Positions 9,536 through 18,300 of a stretch of DNA of 64,000 nt are shown piece by piece. The notes under the pieces are model-generated. The model saw only the letters and a program-made list of their open reading frames with translations, made no database searches and was not told the origin of the DNA. The position numbers were made by a program, and so were the translations under genes. Each line of letters begins with the position of its first letter. Positions within the stretch are counted from its first letter, which is position 1. The DNA comes from a virus, in IMG/VR virus record IMGVR_UViG_3300028844_005216, positions 1 through 64,000 of that record. One strand, given 5' to 3'.

Positions 9536-11470
9536 TTAGTAACTGCGTACTCGATTTTCTTGTATTCTATTAGTATCATCAATCGCGAGTACCTTTACAT
9601 CGGAGGTATCAATTGTGATAAAAGTGTTTTTCTGTGGAATGATATCATTAATTGCGGGTTGGGCAATAAAATACAGATAAGTTTCGTTACCAAAAAGTGC
9701 AGATATGTGTGAAGTAAAAGCTACTTCCCCTGTTGTATAATCAACTTGTCCAATATTATCCTCAATAATTCTATTATCAGAAACACCATAATCAGACATA
9801 GTTGTGTCATTTCCAACAGACGAGTCAAGGACTCGTCCAAGCACCACCTCGCCGCCGGGAGGAGCCTCGATGGTTCCACTCACTCCCCCAGAATTTCCTT
9901 TTTGGGACAACACGATTCTCAAAATTCCATCGTGATCAGTAATATAACAATTTTCAACTCCACCATAAGTAAAGAGGCTGGAACGAAGAACCGGAGCATG
10001 ACCAGCATGAGGTCGATTCAATGCGTTATTAAATTCTAGCTCATATCTTCGGCGAACCTTTAGTTCGGGCAATATTCGTTTTTTCATTGCAATAGTTGTT
10101 GTATTATTTTTAATTGCAAATTCCGTTTCATCAATCATCTTGGTCAAAGCAGTGTATCTGAAATAATCTTCAAACCGAGTAAGCTGCGTCGTGCTGTAAT
10201 TTAAAATTCTCGCTTTAACTAGATCACTAAGTTGAGTCGCATTTCGCGATGTCTGCCGTGGATCAAAACTAATGGTAGAGTTAACAGCAACAAACAGGTA
10301 ATCCGGTTCAACAAAACGAGTATTGACAGTTACAATATTTCGCTTTTTGATAATATCATTTGCAATTTTGTATTGTTCTGCCTGTGACAAAACATATCCA
10401 GTTCTTGGCTTAACACTTACATAGACAGTGCCGAACTCCGGGGGATTATTATCCTCTCCACCCCAAACGCGAACACTGTCAACAAGAGTATAATCATTTT
10501 CCAATCTCGTTTTATAATCATTGGTTGTAACCAATCTCTTTTGAAGACCAAATTGCCTCGGTGCCTGAATTTTGATTGACGAAGTAGTTTCTCTTTCTGA
10601 TCCGCCCGCTGACCGAGTATACCCAGAAGAGAGTGTCAAATCAACGGAAGTTGCTCCACTAACAGTTTCCGCGAGAAAAAAGGTTCTTGCCCCATTTCCA
10701 TCAATTCCTAGTTGAGAAGCATTGTATGTAATTTGAACTATCTCTGAAATAGAAGGTTTCTTTCCAACCACTCCATCACCAAAATAAATTTCATAGCGAT
10801 TTTGATTTCCTTCTTGAAGAAAATAAACCTTTGATGTTGAAGAAATTTCTGTGAGATCATCTGCCTTTGTGAATATCTCTCCACCAGCAGCAACAATTAA
10901 CGTTGTAGTGTCAACGTCTTCATTCGGAATAACAAAAGTCTCATTCGTGTTTCCCTGAACGGTATAGGTTTCAGAAAAAGAAATCCCCTCCGTTATCTGA
11001 AGATTTAGGACTTCATGTTTCGCTGTCGTGGAATTATAAACCGAAGTCCTAGCCTGTGTAGTCAAGAATGTATATGCATCTGGACCAATTCTAGTAGTAA
11101 ACTTTGCATTTCTTGGAATAGTTATTGGAACGTTTTCGGAAGCCCCTTCAAAAACTACATCCAAATCAATAGTTGATCCCCGCTTAGATGATGGGGTATA
11201 ACCAAGATGCTTTGCAAGGGAAACGATTGATGACCGGAGAGATGCGCTGTCCATAAACATTTCACTAGCGAGCATGTTCGTGTAAAACCCATTGTAGTGT
11301 GTATTGTATGCAAGCACATCAAGAAGAATGTTAATGGCAGAACCTTCAAAATCATAGTCTGCAAATTCAGTCTGACCGCGAAGAAAGGTTTTCAAAGCAG
11401 TTTTGATAGAATCAAAATCAAGCTCTGCGATCTTTAACTTGTTCGTCTCAGTTATATAATTAGTAGCCAT
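9536..11470 (-). CDS. 6: Baseplate wedge protein gp6
   Basis: The product is 644 residues (T4 gp6 is 660). The N-terminus (ELDFDSIKTALKTFLRGQ, then YDFEGSAINILLDVLAYNTHY) is diagnostic for gp6, the J-like wedge protein whose dimers form the inner baseplate ring. A typical central feature is DYKTRLENDYTLVDSVRVWGG-type sequence around residues 320-340. The start ATG lies immediately before the end of gp25 with no gap, as expected in a single late transcript. No lesions are seen. Confidence 0.95.
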   Translation of the reverse strand: MATNYITETNKLKIAELDFDSIKTALKTFLRGQTEFADYDFEGSAINILLDVLAYNTHYNGFYTNMLASEMFMDSASLRSSIVSLAKHLGYTPSSKRGSTIDLDVVFEGASENVPITIPRNAKFTTRIGPDAYTFLTTQARTSVYNSTTAKHEVLNLQITEGISFSETYTVQGNTNETFVIPNEDVDTTTLIVAAGGEIFTKADDLTEISSTSKVYFLQEGNQNRYEIYFGDGVVGKKPSISEIVQITYNASQLGIDGNGARTFFLAETVSGATSVDLTLSSGYTRSAGGSERETTSSIKIQAPRQFGLQKRLVTTNDYKTRLENDYTLVDSVRVWGGEDNNPPEFGTVYVSVKPRTGYVLSQAEQYKIANDIIKKRNIVTVNTRFVEPDYLFVAVNSTISFDPRQTSRNATQLSDLVKARILNYSTTQLTRFEDYFRYTALTKMIDETEFAIKNNTTTIAMKKRILPELKVRRRYELEFNNALNRPHAGHAPVLRSSLFTYGGVENCYITDHDGILRIVLSQKGNSGGVSGTIEAPPGGEVVLGRVLDSSVGNDTTMSDYGVSDNRIIEDNIGQVDYTTGEVAFTSHISALFGNETYLYFIAQPAINDIIPQKNTFITIDTSDVKVLAIDDTNRIQENRVRSY

Positions 11471-11860
11471 TTATCGGTTTCTTTCCAGTAAGAATCTCGT
11501 TTGTCTCTCAACCTGTTCATTGACAATATAAAATTTTAAACTGACCTCATATGAATTTTTATCATGATTAGCATTAACTTCAACATTCGTAAGTTGAATT
11601 CTCTTTTCAAAGTTATTTAGGCACTCAATGATAGCATCTCGTATGCTTAACGTGGAAGAATATGTCACTGGCTGAAAAAGCTGTCCGGTCAAATCCGAAC
11701 CATACCCCGGATTAAATAACCTTTCATAGAAATTAGTCAAAAGTGTATATCGAACTGAACGAACAATTGACTGCTCATCCCGCTTCATCGAAAGCTGTCC
11801 AGTGCTTGGATGCGCCGTAAAATCCAAATCCAAATCTGACCATTTCTTTATTACAGGCAA
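11471..11860 (-). CDS. 25: Baseplate wedge protein gp25
   Basis: This 129-residue protein (T4 gp25: 132) shows the gp25/GPW fold pattern: KRDEQSIVRSVRYTLLTN, then ERLFNPGYGSDLTGQLF and the IRDAIIECLNNFEKRI helix. gp25 caps the wedge and helps nucleate the sheath. The start is a TTG, chosen because AGGAGG lies 8 nt upstream and the N-terminus PVIKKWSDLDLDF fits the family. An ACTAAATA element lies 20 nt before the start. The gene abuts gp6 directly. Confidence 0.95.
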   Translation of the reverse strand: MPVIKKWSDLDLDFTAHPSTGQLSMKRDEQSIVRSVRYTLLTNFYERLFNPGYGSDLTGQLFQPVTYSSTLSIRDAIIECLNNFEKRIQLTNVEVNANHDKNSYEVSLKFYIVNEQVERQTRFLLERNR

Positions 11861-11879
11861 GATAGATTCCTCCTATGTT

Positions 11880-11887
11880 TATTTAGT
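11880..11887 (-). promoter_or_regulatory. Late-promoter-like element ACTAAATA
   Basis: ACTAAATA on the minus strand precedes the AGGAGG ribosome-binding site and TTG start of gp25 by about 20 nt. It is identical to the 8-mer at 5235, 49078 and 53840. Confidence 0.5.
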
Positions 11888-11889
11888 CG

Positions 11890-13041
11890 CTACGATGGGT
11901 CGTCAACTCGAATTCTTTGATTGCCCCTACCGTCAACAGTGTCCTTAATAATTTCATCAACATTTGATGCTGTAGCCGAGGCGTCTTTGAATAATATTTC
12001 ACCTCCAGCCTGAATACTTAGCCCACCCGCAGTAATAATATCCAAATTCCCATCTGCGGTTATAAGCGCATCTCGCGAAGCGGTGGCATACAAATCATTC
12101 CCGGCTGTTACCGTTGCATTCGTGTCAGTCTTTATATTAATATCACTCTCACAATAAAAATCAGCCTGACCCACAACATGGACAGCACACACACCATCCA
12201 CCTTGACACCCTTGTCACCAATCGTAACAGAGAAATCATCCTTTACAACTTTTGTAACTCGGGTTCCGTCTGGATGTATCTCATAGAATGTTCCTGTTCG
12301 ATGTGACTCTTTAATTCTTTCTGCACCGGGAGTGTCATCAATTTCTTTAACATGACCACTGTCGGACTCTTCAACGGTGTTGTATGGATACTTGGCTGCG
12401 AAGGTTGGTGGCGGCTCTGGCATTTCTGAACCATCGGCTTTAACAACAGCAGTATCGGGCTGGGAACTAATTTGTGCCTCTGCAATTGTTCCTGCAACCA
12501 CGCCGCGCGCAAGTCGCGAAGTATTCAATTCATTAACATAATGATCTCCATAATCTGATATATTTTCAGAGACAATCTTCCCTTCACTGTAGGTTAGCTT
12601 TGTTTTTTGCGGCTGATTTTCAATTGGCTCCCCAGCACCAGCGCGGTCGTCAATGAATCCGACTTGACCCAATCGTGGAACTGGATCAGCAATGTTAATG
12701 TTATCAAGCGGTTCTTCTTCTTCGTCAAATCCGAGAACATGACCATAACCAATGTTGACAGTCCCCATCATAATTAAGTCTTGACCAGTTTTCCCATCGC
12801 GATAAAAACCAAATACCCGCGTTCCGGGCTTGAGCGCAACAATCTTTCCATGCGGATTGTTTAGGGGCATCATCGGATATGCCCAAGGAAGCTCTATTGT
12901 ATCCATCTCGGACTTCATAGGAGTATTGTGTGCAATTACACGAACTCTACATCTACCGGCACCAGTGGGATCAAGGTTATCTTCTGCAACACCTTCCCAC
13001 CAATGAAAATTTCCCATCTGCCCTACGCCAATTGGTCGCAT
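11890..13041 (-). CDS. 5: Baseplate hub/spike protein gp5-like, no lysozyme domain
   Basis: Residues 1-110 form the gp5 OB-fold: GRCRVRVIAHNT, LPWAYPMMPL, GTRVFGFYRDG. The C-terminal ~110 residues carry short repeats of the IKTDTNATVTAGNDLYATA type that build the triple beta-helix needle. T4 gp5 (575 residues) has a muramidase domain between these parts. Here the 383-residue product has only a low-complexity linker, with no lysozyme catalytic motif. It sits directly after the gp27-like gene (overlap TAATG), as in T4, where gp27 and gp5 form the hub. Confidence 0.9.
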   Translation of the reverse strand: MRPIGVGQMGNFHWWEGVAEDNLDPTGAGRCRVRVIAHNTPMKSEMDTIELPWAYPMMPLNNPHGKIVALKPGTRVFGFYRDGKTGQDLIMMGTVNIGYGHVLGFDEEEEPLDNINIADPVPRLGQVGFIDDRAGAGEPIENQPQKTKLTYSEGKIVSENISDYGDHYVNELNTSRLARGVVAGTIAEAQISSQPDTAVVKADGSEMPEPPPTFAAKYPYNTVEESDSGHVKEIDDTPGAERIKESHRTGTFYEIHPDGTRVTKVVKDDFSVTIGDKGVKVDGVCAVHVVGQADFYCESDINIKTDTNATVTAGNDLYATASRDALITADGNLDIITAGGLSIQAGGEILFKDASATASNVDEIIKDTVDGRGNQRIRVDDPS

Positions 13042-14354
13042 TATCCTACTCTTTTCGGAAGTGGTTTGCCATAAGAATCTTTGACAAGAAGCATAACGGT
13101 TGAATATCCCTTTGACACATTAGAAGAAATTACATGTTTCACCTTTGAAATTAAATATCTTCCAGATAGCAACTGATCAAGCTCACCATCTTCTCGTTTT
13201 GTTGATGGCAGTCTCAGACCGACAACCTCCCCGACTTTGCGTTGGCTATCTCCAGAAACAGTAACCTGAACCTGAATAGCATTCATTTGCTGTATTTGGG
13301 ATCTTCGTACAAGAGACAGGTCACTCCTATCGTCATTGAAATTAATTTCAGTATCAAATGATTTATAGTTTCTGGGAATAAAGTGAACTAAACTCGACGA
13401 CCGAAATTTATCATTATTAGTTAAAGCGGTTTTCGATTGATCTCCCACAGAAATCTCATTAAAGTTTATCGACTTATATTTGTCATAAGAATCAAGATAA
13501 TCAAAATTATTATAAGTGACCTTTCTCTTCATCAAGTCATTACTGACCACGGTCGAACCATACATTCCTCCCTGAACATCACTTATGATATTTGGAAATT
13601 TGATAACTCGAAATGACGTAATCGCTGCCAACTTTCTAATGTCGTTTTTTTCACCCATCGTATGTTCAAACGTGTATGTAAGGACTGGTTCCACTTTTGA
13701 CGGATCGACCATACCCTCTAGTGACCTACACCGAAATACACCATCAACAGATTCAAAAAATACATAGTTAGCACCATTGTACCCAGTCGAACGAGAAACT
13801 TGAACAACTTTATTGATCGCATCAATCGGGCTCTCGTTGTTGACAACCAAACTTCCAATGTTCTTTGTGGGTTCAACGTATATTGTTTTTTTAGAAATGT
13901 CATTAAGGGGAACAAATAGATCTTTTATGATCTCGGAATATGGTACATTTCGATATGAACGATTTACTTTGATCTGGTCAGAAGATATCTTTTCAGGAGA
14001 ACAAAACTTAATAGAAAGACCCGTAGAGGCACCATCGGGAGATCTGTAGTATCCAGTCGAATAAACCCTACCTTGAAATTCAATCCCCTTCTTTCCGGGT
14101 GTTTTGAATTTTAAATCAACTACTTCATCTCCGACAAGACTCATTTCATTAAAAATATCAATTTCATCATTCAAAAAGATCTCACCAGAAATAAACTGAG
14201 GATCTCCCGCCTGAAGCCCAATACTTTCATTTAACGTAATACCATTCCAAGGATTGTCAACTAGCTTATCTAAATGTTTGCCAGCAGAGGAGATGATGTT
14301 ACACTTGGTAACAGAAAAATCATTCATTCCTCTATTTTCGTCATCTTTACTCAT
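13041..14354 (-). CDS. 27: Baseplate hub protein, gp27-like
   Basis: The 437-residue product (T4 gp27: 391) overlaps the gp5-like start by one base. Sequence similarity to T4 is weak by eye, but the pattern of the first 190 residues fits the hub fold of gp27 and related phage D-type proteins: GEIFLNDEIDIFNEMSLVGDE-type strands, then a 'VPYSEIIKDLF' helix. The C-terminus has VGEVVGLRLPS and GRYLISKVKHVIS, the usual terminal strands of hub proteins. It would form the trimeric ring between tail tube and gp5 needle. The assignment rests on both pattern and position. Confidence 0.8.
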   Translation of the reverse strand: MSKDDENRGMNDFSVTKCNIISSAGKHLDKLVDNPWNGITLNESIGLQAGDPQFISGEIFLNDEIDIFNEMSLVGDEVVDLKFKTPGKKGIEFQGRVYSTGYYRSPDGASTGLSIKFCSPEKISSDQIKVNRSYRNVPYSEIIKDLFVPLNDISKKTIYVEPTKNIGSLVVNNESPIDAINKVVQVSRSTGYNGANYVFFESVDGVFRCRSLEGMVDPSKVEPVLTYTFEHTMGEKNDIRKLAAITSFRVIKFPNIISDVQGGMYGSTVVSNDLMKRKVTYNNFDYLDSYDKYKSINFNEISVGDQSKTALTNNDKFRSSSLVHFIPRNYKSFDTEINFNDDRSDLSLVRRSQIQQMNAIQVQVTVSGDSQRKVGEVVGLRLPSTKREDGELDQLLSGRYLISKVKHVISSNVSKGYSTVMLLVKDSYGKPLPKRVG

Positions 14355-14364
14355 AAAGAATCAC

Positions 14365-15003
14365 CTATCGCTTTTGGATTACTAAATTTTCAAATTCGGA
14401 AACAAAATCTCCAAGTAGATTTTTTCTCAATAAAACAATTTCTGCTCGGTTTTGATTTTCATCCCATTCATATTGATAATTTGTAACTGAATCTACTGCC
14501 TGAACATTAGTTATAGTTTTTTCAGTTCCCGGCAAAGCGCCGTTAACAGTTTCAGTATATGTATAGGTGAAATCAGAGTTTACTGTAATTCCAGCAGGAA
14601 TTATTACATCACCCGTTCGGAACACATCATTATTGGAAGTCGATTTAACTTCTTTCGTTTCGTAGTGATGAACCGTATCGACAGCAATTGTACTTGACCC
14701 ATACTTATCTATAATATAGCTATCAAATTGCAAAGGATCTAGTGGCCAACACCATTGCGGATCACGAATCTCATTCATCAACAATATGACCCAATGATAA
14801 TCAACCGAACCATAATAGTTATAGGAAATGTGTTCTGGCTTTTCACCCTCACGAACATTGTAAGTATAGTAGATAGTTTTATCTGAACGGGCTTCTAATG
14901 TTGCGCGAACACGCTTAAAGATATCCGTGACAACTTTATTTTTACCCGAATCGTCAAAGGCATCATATGCAACTGTAGGAAAGTATGAAAAATATTTTGC
15001 CAT
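14365..15003 (-). CDS. 53: Baseplate wedge protein gp53
   Basis: The 212-residue product (T4 gp53: 196) starts with MAKYFSYFPTVAYDAF and contains the LysM-like block GEKPEHISYNYYGSVDYHWV followed by ILLMNEIRDPQWCWPLD. This is the strongly conserved gp53 signature. gp53 joins wedges into the complete baseplate ring. It lies 3 nt after gp48 and 11 nt before the gp27-like gene. Confidence 0.95.
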   Translation of the reverse strand: MAKYFSYFPTVAYDAFDDSGKNKVVTDIFKRVRATLEARSDKTIYYTYNVREGEKPEHISYNYYGSVDYHWVILLMNEIRDPQWCWPLDPLQFDSYIIDKYGSSTIAVDTVHHYETKEVKSTSNNDVFRTGDVIIPAGITVNSDFTYTYTETVNGALPGTEKTITNVQAVDSVTNYQYEWDENQNRAEIVLLRKNLLGDFVSEFENLVIQKR

Positions 15004-15005
15004 AA

Positions 15006-16361
15006 TTAATATCCGTTTCTGATGTCCTGACGGGTGAGAAGAACCGACTCCATAAAACTCAAAGTAACATCGGTCTGAATTGGAGCGCCATCGTAATAAG
15101 TTCCCGGTGTAGCTGCCGCACTATAATTAACTGTAATATTAGTCAAAGCACATTCTTTTAGTCTATGCAATTTATCAGCATTCCAATATTCTATTTGAAA
15201 ATAGCAGGGATAATTATAATACCTACCAGCAGCTCCCGTAGAATCAAGCTCTGGTGCCGCATACATCTTAAAAGTTTTAACAATATCTTGAATAGCCTGC
15301 GCTTCTGATGGATTTCTGGGAATCATTTTAAAGTCAAAGCTAAAAGATCTTGCAGTTGGTCTATCAAAAAATATTTCATATTGAGGATTGATAGCCTTTC
15401 CACCAAGTTCTTTAAGTGCTTTATTTGCAAGTTTGTCGTTACCGATAGCCTGACCTGCAATTTTTCCACCAACTTCTCCCAGAACCCCCTTACCCGCGTC
15501 TTTCACCTGATCCATGATGCCGCCGGTTCCACCCTCACCCGTGATAGCCTTTTCTACTGATCCAACTACCCCCATATCGCCGCCGGTCCAACTAGCACCA
15601 AACGTCTCAGTAATTCCTACCGGCATGTATAATACTATATCAGCTTTTTTAGTTTTTGTGCCACCCACAGTATCAGCAAAGGGTGAATTACTCAAAAGAA
15701 GATCTTGAAGACCATCCTTAGAAAGCGGCAAACTATCCGTGACAGAAGCAGCCAACTTGCCTGCCTGTGCGGAAATTTTACCAAATGTTGACGCGGCAGA
15801 AGGTGGAAGCGCACCAGATATTCCCCCGGCAATTCCGCCTAATAAGTCACCAGCAGCATCACCTATAGCGCCAAGAGCATCACCCGCAAGATCGGCTGCG
15901 CCACCAACAAGTCCACTGCCCAGCTCTAAAGCTCCGCCAACAACATCCCCGGCTGCTTCTGTAACTGCTCCAATTCCGGTATCTAAAGCACCACCCAGAC
16001 CGCTATCATCAACAAAGTTTCCAGCAACTTCTCCAACAATCCCACCAGCAAAAGAACCAAGCCCGCCGCCAAGAGCATTACCGGCAGCAGCACCAGCCAA
16101 CCCACCAAGAAATTCCCCAGCAGCACTTTCAGTTGGACTATTCGAGTCTTTTGGAACCTCTTGAGAGGGAAGTTTTGTGGGGGCAATTGCTATAATATTA
16201 AATCGCATGAAATGACTCTCTCCAAGACCCTCCACATCCATAGGATAACGTAAAGATGTTGTGCCACCATGCTTTGGAGTGAATAGGTCAGCAAGTGGTC
16301 CAGAAGCACCACTCAAAACACTCCCAACAATATCATCACCCAACTCTTTAAAATTTGACAT
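15006..16361 (-). CDS. 48: Baseplate tail-tube cap gp48 with glycine-rich insert
   Basis: The C-terminal ~130 residues are typical gp48: NPQYEIFFDRPTARSFSFDF, then KMIPRNPSEAQAIQDIVKTF and YPCYFQIEYWN. The N-terminus has TSLRYPMDVEGLGESHFMRF. Residues ~75-200 form a Gly/Ala-rich stretch of repeated GxxxG spacing (GGLAGAAAGNALGGGLG and similar) that accounts for most of the extra length over T4 gp48 (364). gp48 with gp54 caps the hub and starts tube polymerisation. A GGGGAG site lies 8 nt before the ATG, and two TATAAATA late promoters lie upstream. Confidence 0.92.
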   Translation of the reverse strand: MSNFKELGDDIVGSVLSGASGPLADLFTPKHGGTTSLRYPMDVEGLGESHFMRFNIIAIAPTKLPSQEVPKDSNSPTESAAGEFLGGLAGAAAGNALGGGLGSFAGGIVGEVAGNFVDDSGLGGALDTGIGAVTEAAGDVVGGALELGSGLVGGAADLAGDALGAIGDAAGDLLGGIAGGISGALPPSAASTFGKISAQAGKLAASVTDSLPLSKDGLQDLLLSNSPFADTVGGTKTKKADIVLYMPVGITETFGASWTGGDMGVVGSVEKAITGEGGTGGIMDQVKDAGKGVLGEVGGKIAGQAIGNDKLANKALKELGGKAINPQYEIFFDRPTARSFSFDFKMIPRNPSEAQAIQDIVKTFKMYAAPELDSTGAAGRYYNYPCYFQIEYWNADKLHRLKECALTNITVNYSAAATPGTYYDGAPIQTDVTLSFMESVLLTRQDIRNGY

Positions 16362-16383
16362 TCCATGCTCCCCGGAATCTAAA

Positions 16384-16397
16384 TATTTATATTTATA
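16384..16397 (-). promoter_or_regulatory. Two overlapping T4-type late promoters (minus)
   Basis: Minus-strand TATAAATA occurs twice, at 16384-16391 and 16390-16397, 22-36 nt before the gp48 start. This exactly matches the T4 late -10 element recognised by RNA polymerase with gp55 and gp33. Confidence 0.75.
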
Positions 16398-16403
16398 TAA
16401 ATA
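16396..16403 (+). promoter_or_regulatory. T4-type late promoter (plus)
   Basis: Plus-strand TATAAATA, 30 nt before the gp4 start, back-to-back with the minus-strand copies. This short divergent unit appears to drive both arms of the tail gene cluster. Confidence 0.75.
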
Positions 16404-16432
16404 TAGAATAGATATAGTTATTTAGGTGAAAC

Positions 16433-16876
16433 ATGGCATATAAAGGCAAATGGAAACCAAAGAATTATAAAAAATACGAGGGAAACCCGATGAAAATAAC
16501 ATATCGTTCATTATGGGAAAGGCAGACCTTTAAGTGGTGTGATGATAATCCAGATATTACGAAATGGAGCAGCGAAGAGTTAAAGATCCCTTATGTTTCC
16601 AAAACTGATGGAAAGCGACATAACTATTTTCCAGATCTAAAGATAACATACAAAAATGGAAAGACCGTGATCGTAGAAATAAAACCAAAGAAACAAACCA
16701 AACCCCCCAAGAAACCAAAGAAAAAAAATCAACGATATATCAAAGAAGTATATGCATATGGAATGAATACCTCCAAATGGGAGTATGCAATAGAATATGC
16801 ACATGGTCGTGGTTGGAACTTTGAAATCTGGACAGAAGACACCCTAAAGGCAATGGGCATTAGGATAGTCAAATAA
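16433..16876 (+). CDS. 4: Head completion protein gp4
   Basis: The 147-residue product matches T4 gp4 (also called gp50/64/65) in length and layout. It begins MAYKGKWKPKNYKKYEGNP, then KITYRSLWERQTFKW, NPDITKWSSEELKIPY, a KRHNYFPDLKITYKNGKT strand pair and VIVEIKPKKQT. The E/D...D...E-x-K arrangement gives the TnsA/PD-(D/E)XK-like nuclease fold proposed for this family. gp4 stabilises filled heads before tail joining. It is the first plus-strand gene after the divergent late promoters. Confidence 0.93.
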   Translation: MAYKGKWKPKNYKKYEGNPMKITYRSLWERQTFKWCDDNPDITKWSSEELKIPYVSKTDGKRHNYFPDLKITYKNGKTVIVEIKPKKQTKPPKKPKKKNQRYIKEVYAYGMNTSKWEYAIEYAHGRGWNFEIWTEDTLKAMGIRIVK

Positions 16877-16877
16877 A

Positions 16878-17525
16878 ATGGCAAATAAAGTTACGTTTAA
16901 AACACTACTCAAAAGAAAAATATCTTCCAATGCAGTTGTGATGAAAGTAGAGGAGGCTAGAGAATGGTACAGAGAAACCGCATTTAGAATGCAACAACTA
17001 AAGGGGGTTAGTTCTCAAAAGATTCTTCGTATTGGTAGAGAAAATCGAAGAATGAAACCAACTCTCCGGGGAAGGATCATGCTAGGTAGGATGTTTATGT
17101 TTGAATATGAAGCCAAACATGCAGACACTCTACCATACTATGACGAGTTCCCTTTAGTTTTTCCCATCGCCGCCCATGCAGACGGATTTCTTGCCATCAA
17201 CCTACACTATCTCCCATATACATGGAGAGCTGTTTTAATGGACTCTCTATATGATCTAAAAGTAGATCCCAAAAATGAATCAGATCCGCCTAAATTACAA
17301 TTAGGTTCTAACGGATACAATATTTTAAAGAAATCTGCTAAATATAGATACTACAAACCGTGCATAAAAAAATACCTATTCGAGCAAGTTCGATCAAGAT
17401 ATATGGAAGTGCCTGAAGAGGAGTGGGAAATTGCTTTATTTCTACCACTCGAAAGATTTGTTGGGGAGAATAAAAGAAGAATCTGGATCGACACCAAGAA
17501 AGAATATTACAGAGGAAGAAAATAA
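16878..17525 (+). CDS. Conserved T4-like phage protein of unknown function
   Basis: The 215-residue product starts one base after the gp4 stop. A central block, LGRMFMFEYEAKHADTLPYY, followed by DEFPLVFPIAAHADGFLAI and NLHYLPYTWRAVLMDSLYD, is a strongly conserved pattern I associate with marine T4-like phages, but I cannot name its function with certainty. The N-terminal 70 residues are basic and helical. Tight coupling to gp4 and the gp54-like gene suggests a virion or assembly protein. A DNA-end-protector role, as for T4 gp2, which neighbours gp4 in T4, is possible but unproven. Confidence 0.8.
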   Translation: MANKVTFKTLLKRKISSNAVVMKVEEAREWYRETAFRMQQLKGVSSQKILRIGRENRRMKPTLRGRIMLGRMFMFEYEAKHADTLPYYDEFPLVFPIAAHADGFLAINLHYLPYTWRAVLMDSLYDLKVDPKNESDPPKLQLGSNGYNILKKSAKYRYYKPCIKKYLFEQVRSRYMEVPEEEWEIALFLPLERFVGENKRRIWIDTKKEYYRGRK

Positions 17526-17527
17526 CA

Positions 17528-18232
17528 ATGGACATAAATGCATTCAAGTCAAAAATTGGCGGTTCACTTGCATCTCCCGCAAACTTTCGGGTCATGATAA
17601 GTGGAGCCGTTGTTGATCAAGAAAGCTCTAGAGATCTTGCTATTCTTTGTAATCAGGCACAACTGCCCGGAAGATACTTTCAAACCGCTGACAGAGTAAC
17701 GCACGGTCCAATAACAAAAATCCCATCGGCTTCAATTTTTGATGAAATGATATTGAGCTTCTATTGTCAAGAGGGTATGGGTGTATATGAGCTGTTCACC
17801 GATTGGCAATCATATATTCAGGACAATACAGCATCAAATGAATTTAGCTACTTTGACGATTATGTTTCCGACATCACGATTGAACAATTAACCCCAACCG
17901 GGTCGGTGGCTTATGCGGTAACACTTGTTGATGCGTATCCCAGAATGGTTTCCCCAATGCAATTGGATTGGTCATCAAAAGACAGCTTTCACAATCTTCA
18001 AATATCAATGGTATATCGCTATTGGAGGAAGGTAGAACTTTCGGTTAGTCCATTTAGTAAATTCTTAAATGTCAGCAGCTTGTTTCCCAATTTTGACCTT
18101 GGAGGGGCACTACAACAAACTGGAGTTGCTCTTTTTGATAAGGCTGGCGGAAAACTTATGAGCCAAGTCGGACAAAATATTAGATTTAGTAAGAACATAA
18201 AAGCATCAAAATCAGCAGCACAGCAGGGATAA
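17528..18232 (+). CDS. 54: Baseplate tail-tube initiator, gp54-like
   Basis: The 234-residue product starts MDINAFKSKIGGSLASPANF, followed by CNQAQLPGRYF and an IFDEMILSFYCQEGM strand pair, the tail-tube fold pattern shared by gp19, gp48 and gp54. T4 gp54 is 320 residues and gp19 is 163. Position beside gp48, gp26 and the tape measure favours gp54, the first tube-like ring above the hub. The Ala/Lys-rich C-terminus is likely disordered. A gp19-like tube protein is the alternative, though tube genes normally sit by the sheath gene. Confidence 0.75.
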   Translation: MDINAFKSKIGGSLASPANFRVMISGAVVDQESSRDLAILCNQAQLPGRYFQTADRVTHGPITKIPSASIFDEMILSFYCQEGMGVYELFTDWQSYIQDNTASNEFSYFDDYVSDITIEQLTPTGSVAYAVTLVDAYPRMVSPMQLDWSSKDSFHNLQISMVYRYWRKVELSVSPFSKFLNVSSLFPNFDLGGALQQTGVALFDKAGGKLMSQVGQNIRFSKNIKASKSAAQQG

Positions 18233-18242
18233 TAGTACCTCA

Positions 18243-18273
18243 GACGACAGTGCAAGTGTAACTGATGGTCGTC
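18243..18273 (+). other. Intergenic hairpin before gp26
   Basis: GACGAC at 18243-18248 pairs with GTCGTC at 18268-18273, with an inner AGT/ACT extension. There is no U-tract, so it is not a clear terminator. It could be a processing site or stabiliser between the gp54-like and gp26 messages. Confidence 0.3.
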
Positions 18274-18300
18274 GTTAATACATAAACAGGAGATTAAATT

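Noticed and set aside
15739-16164. 141-codon plus-strand frame opposite gp48
   Set aside because: It is Ala/Pro/Ser-rich only because it is antisense to the glycine/alanine-rich insert of gp48; no ribosome-binding site or homology.
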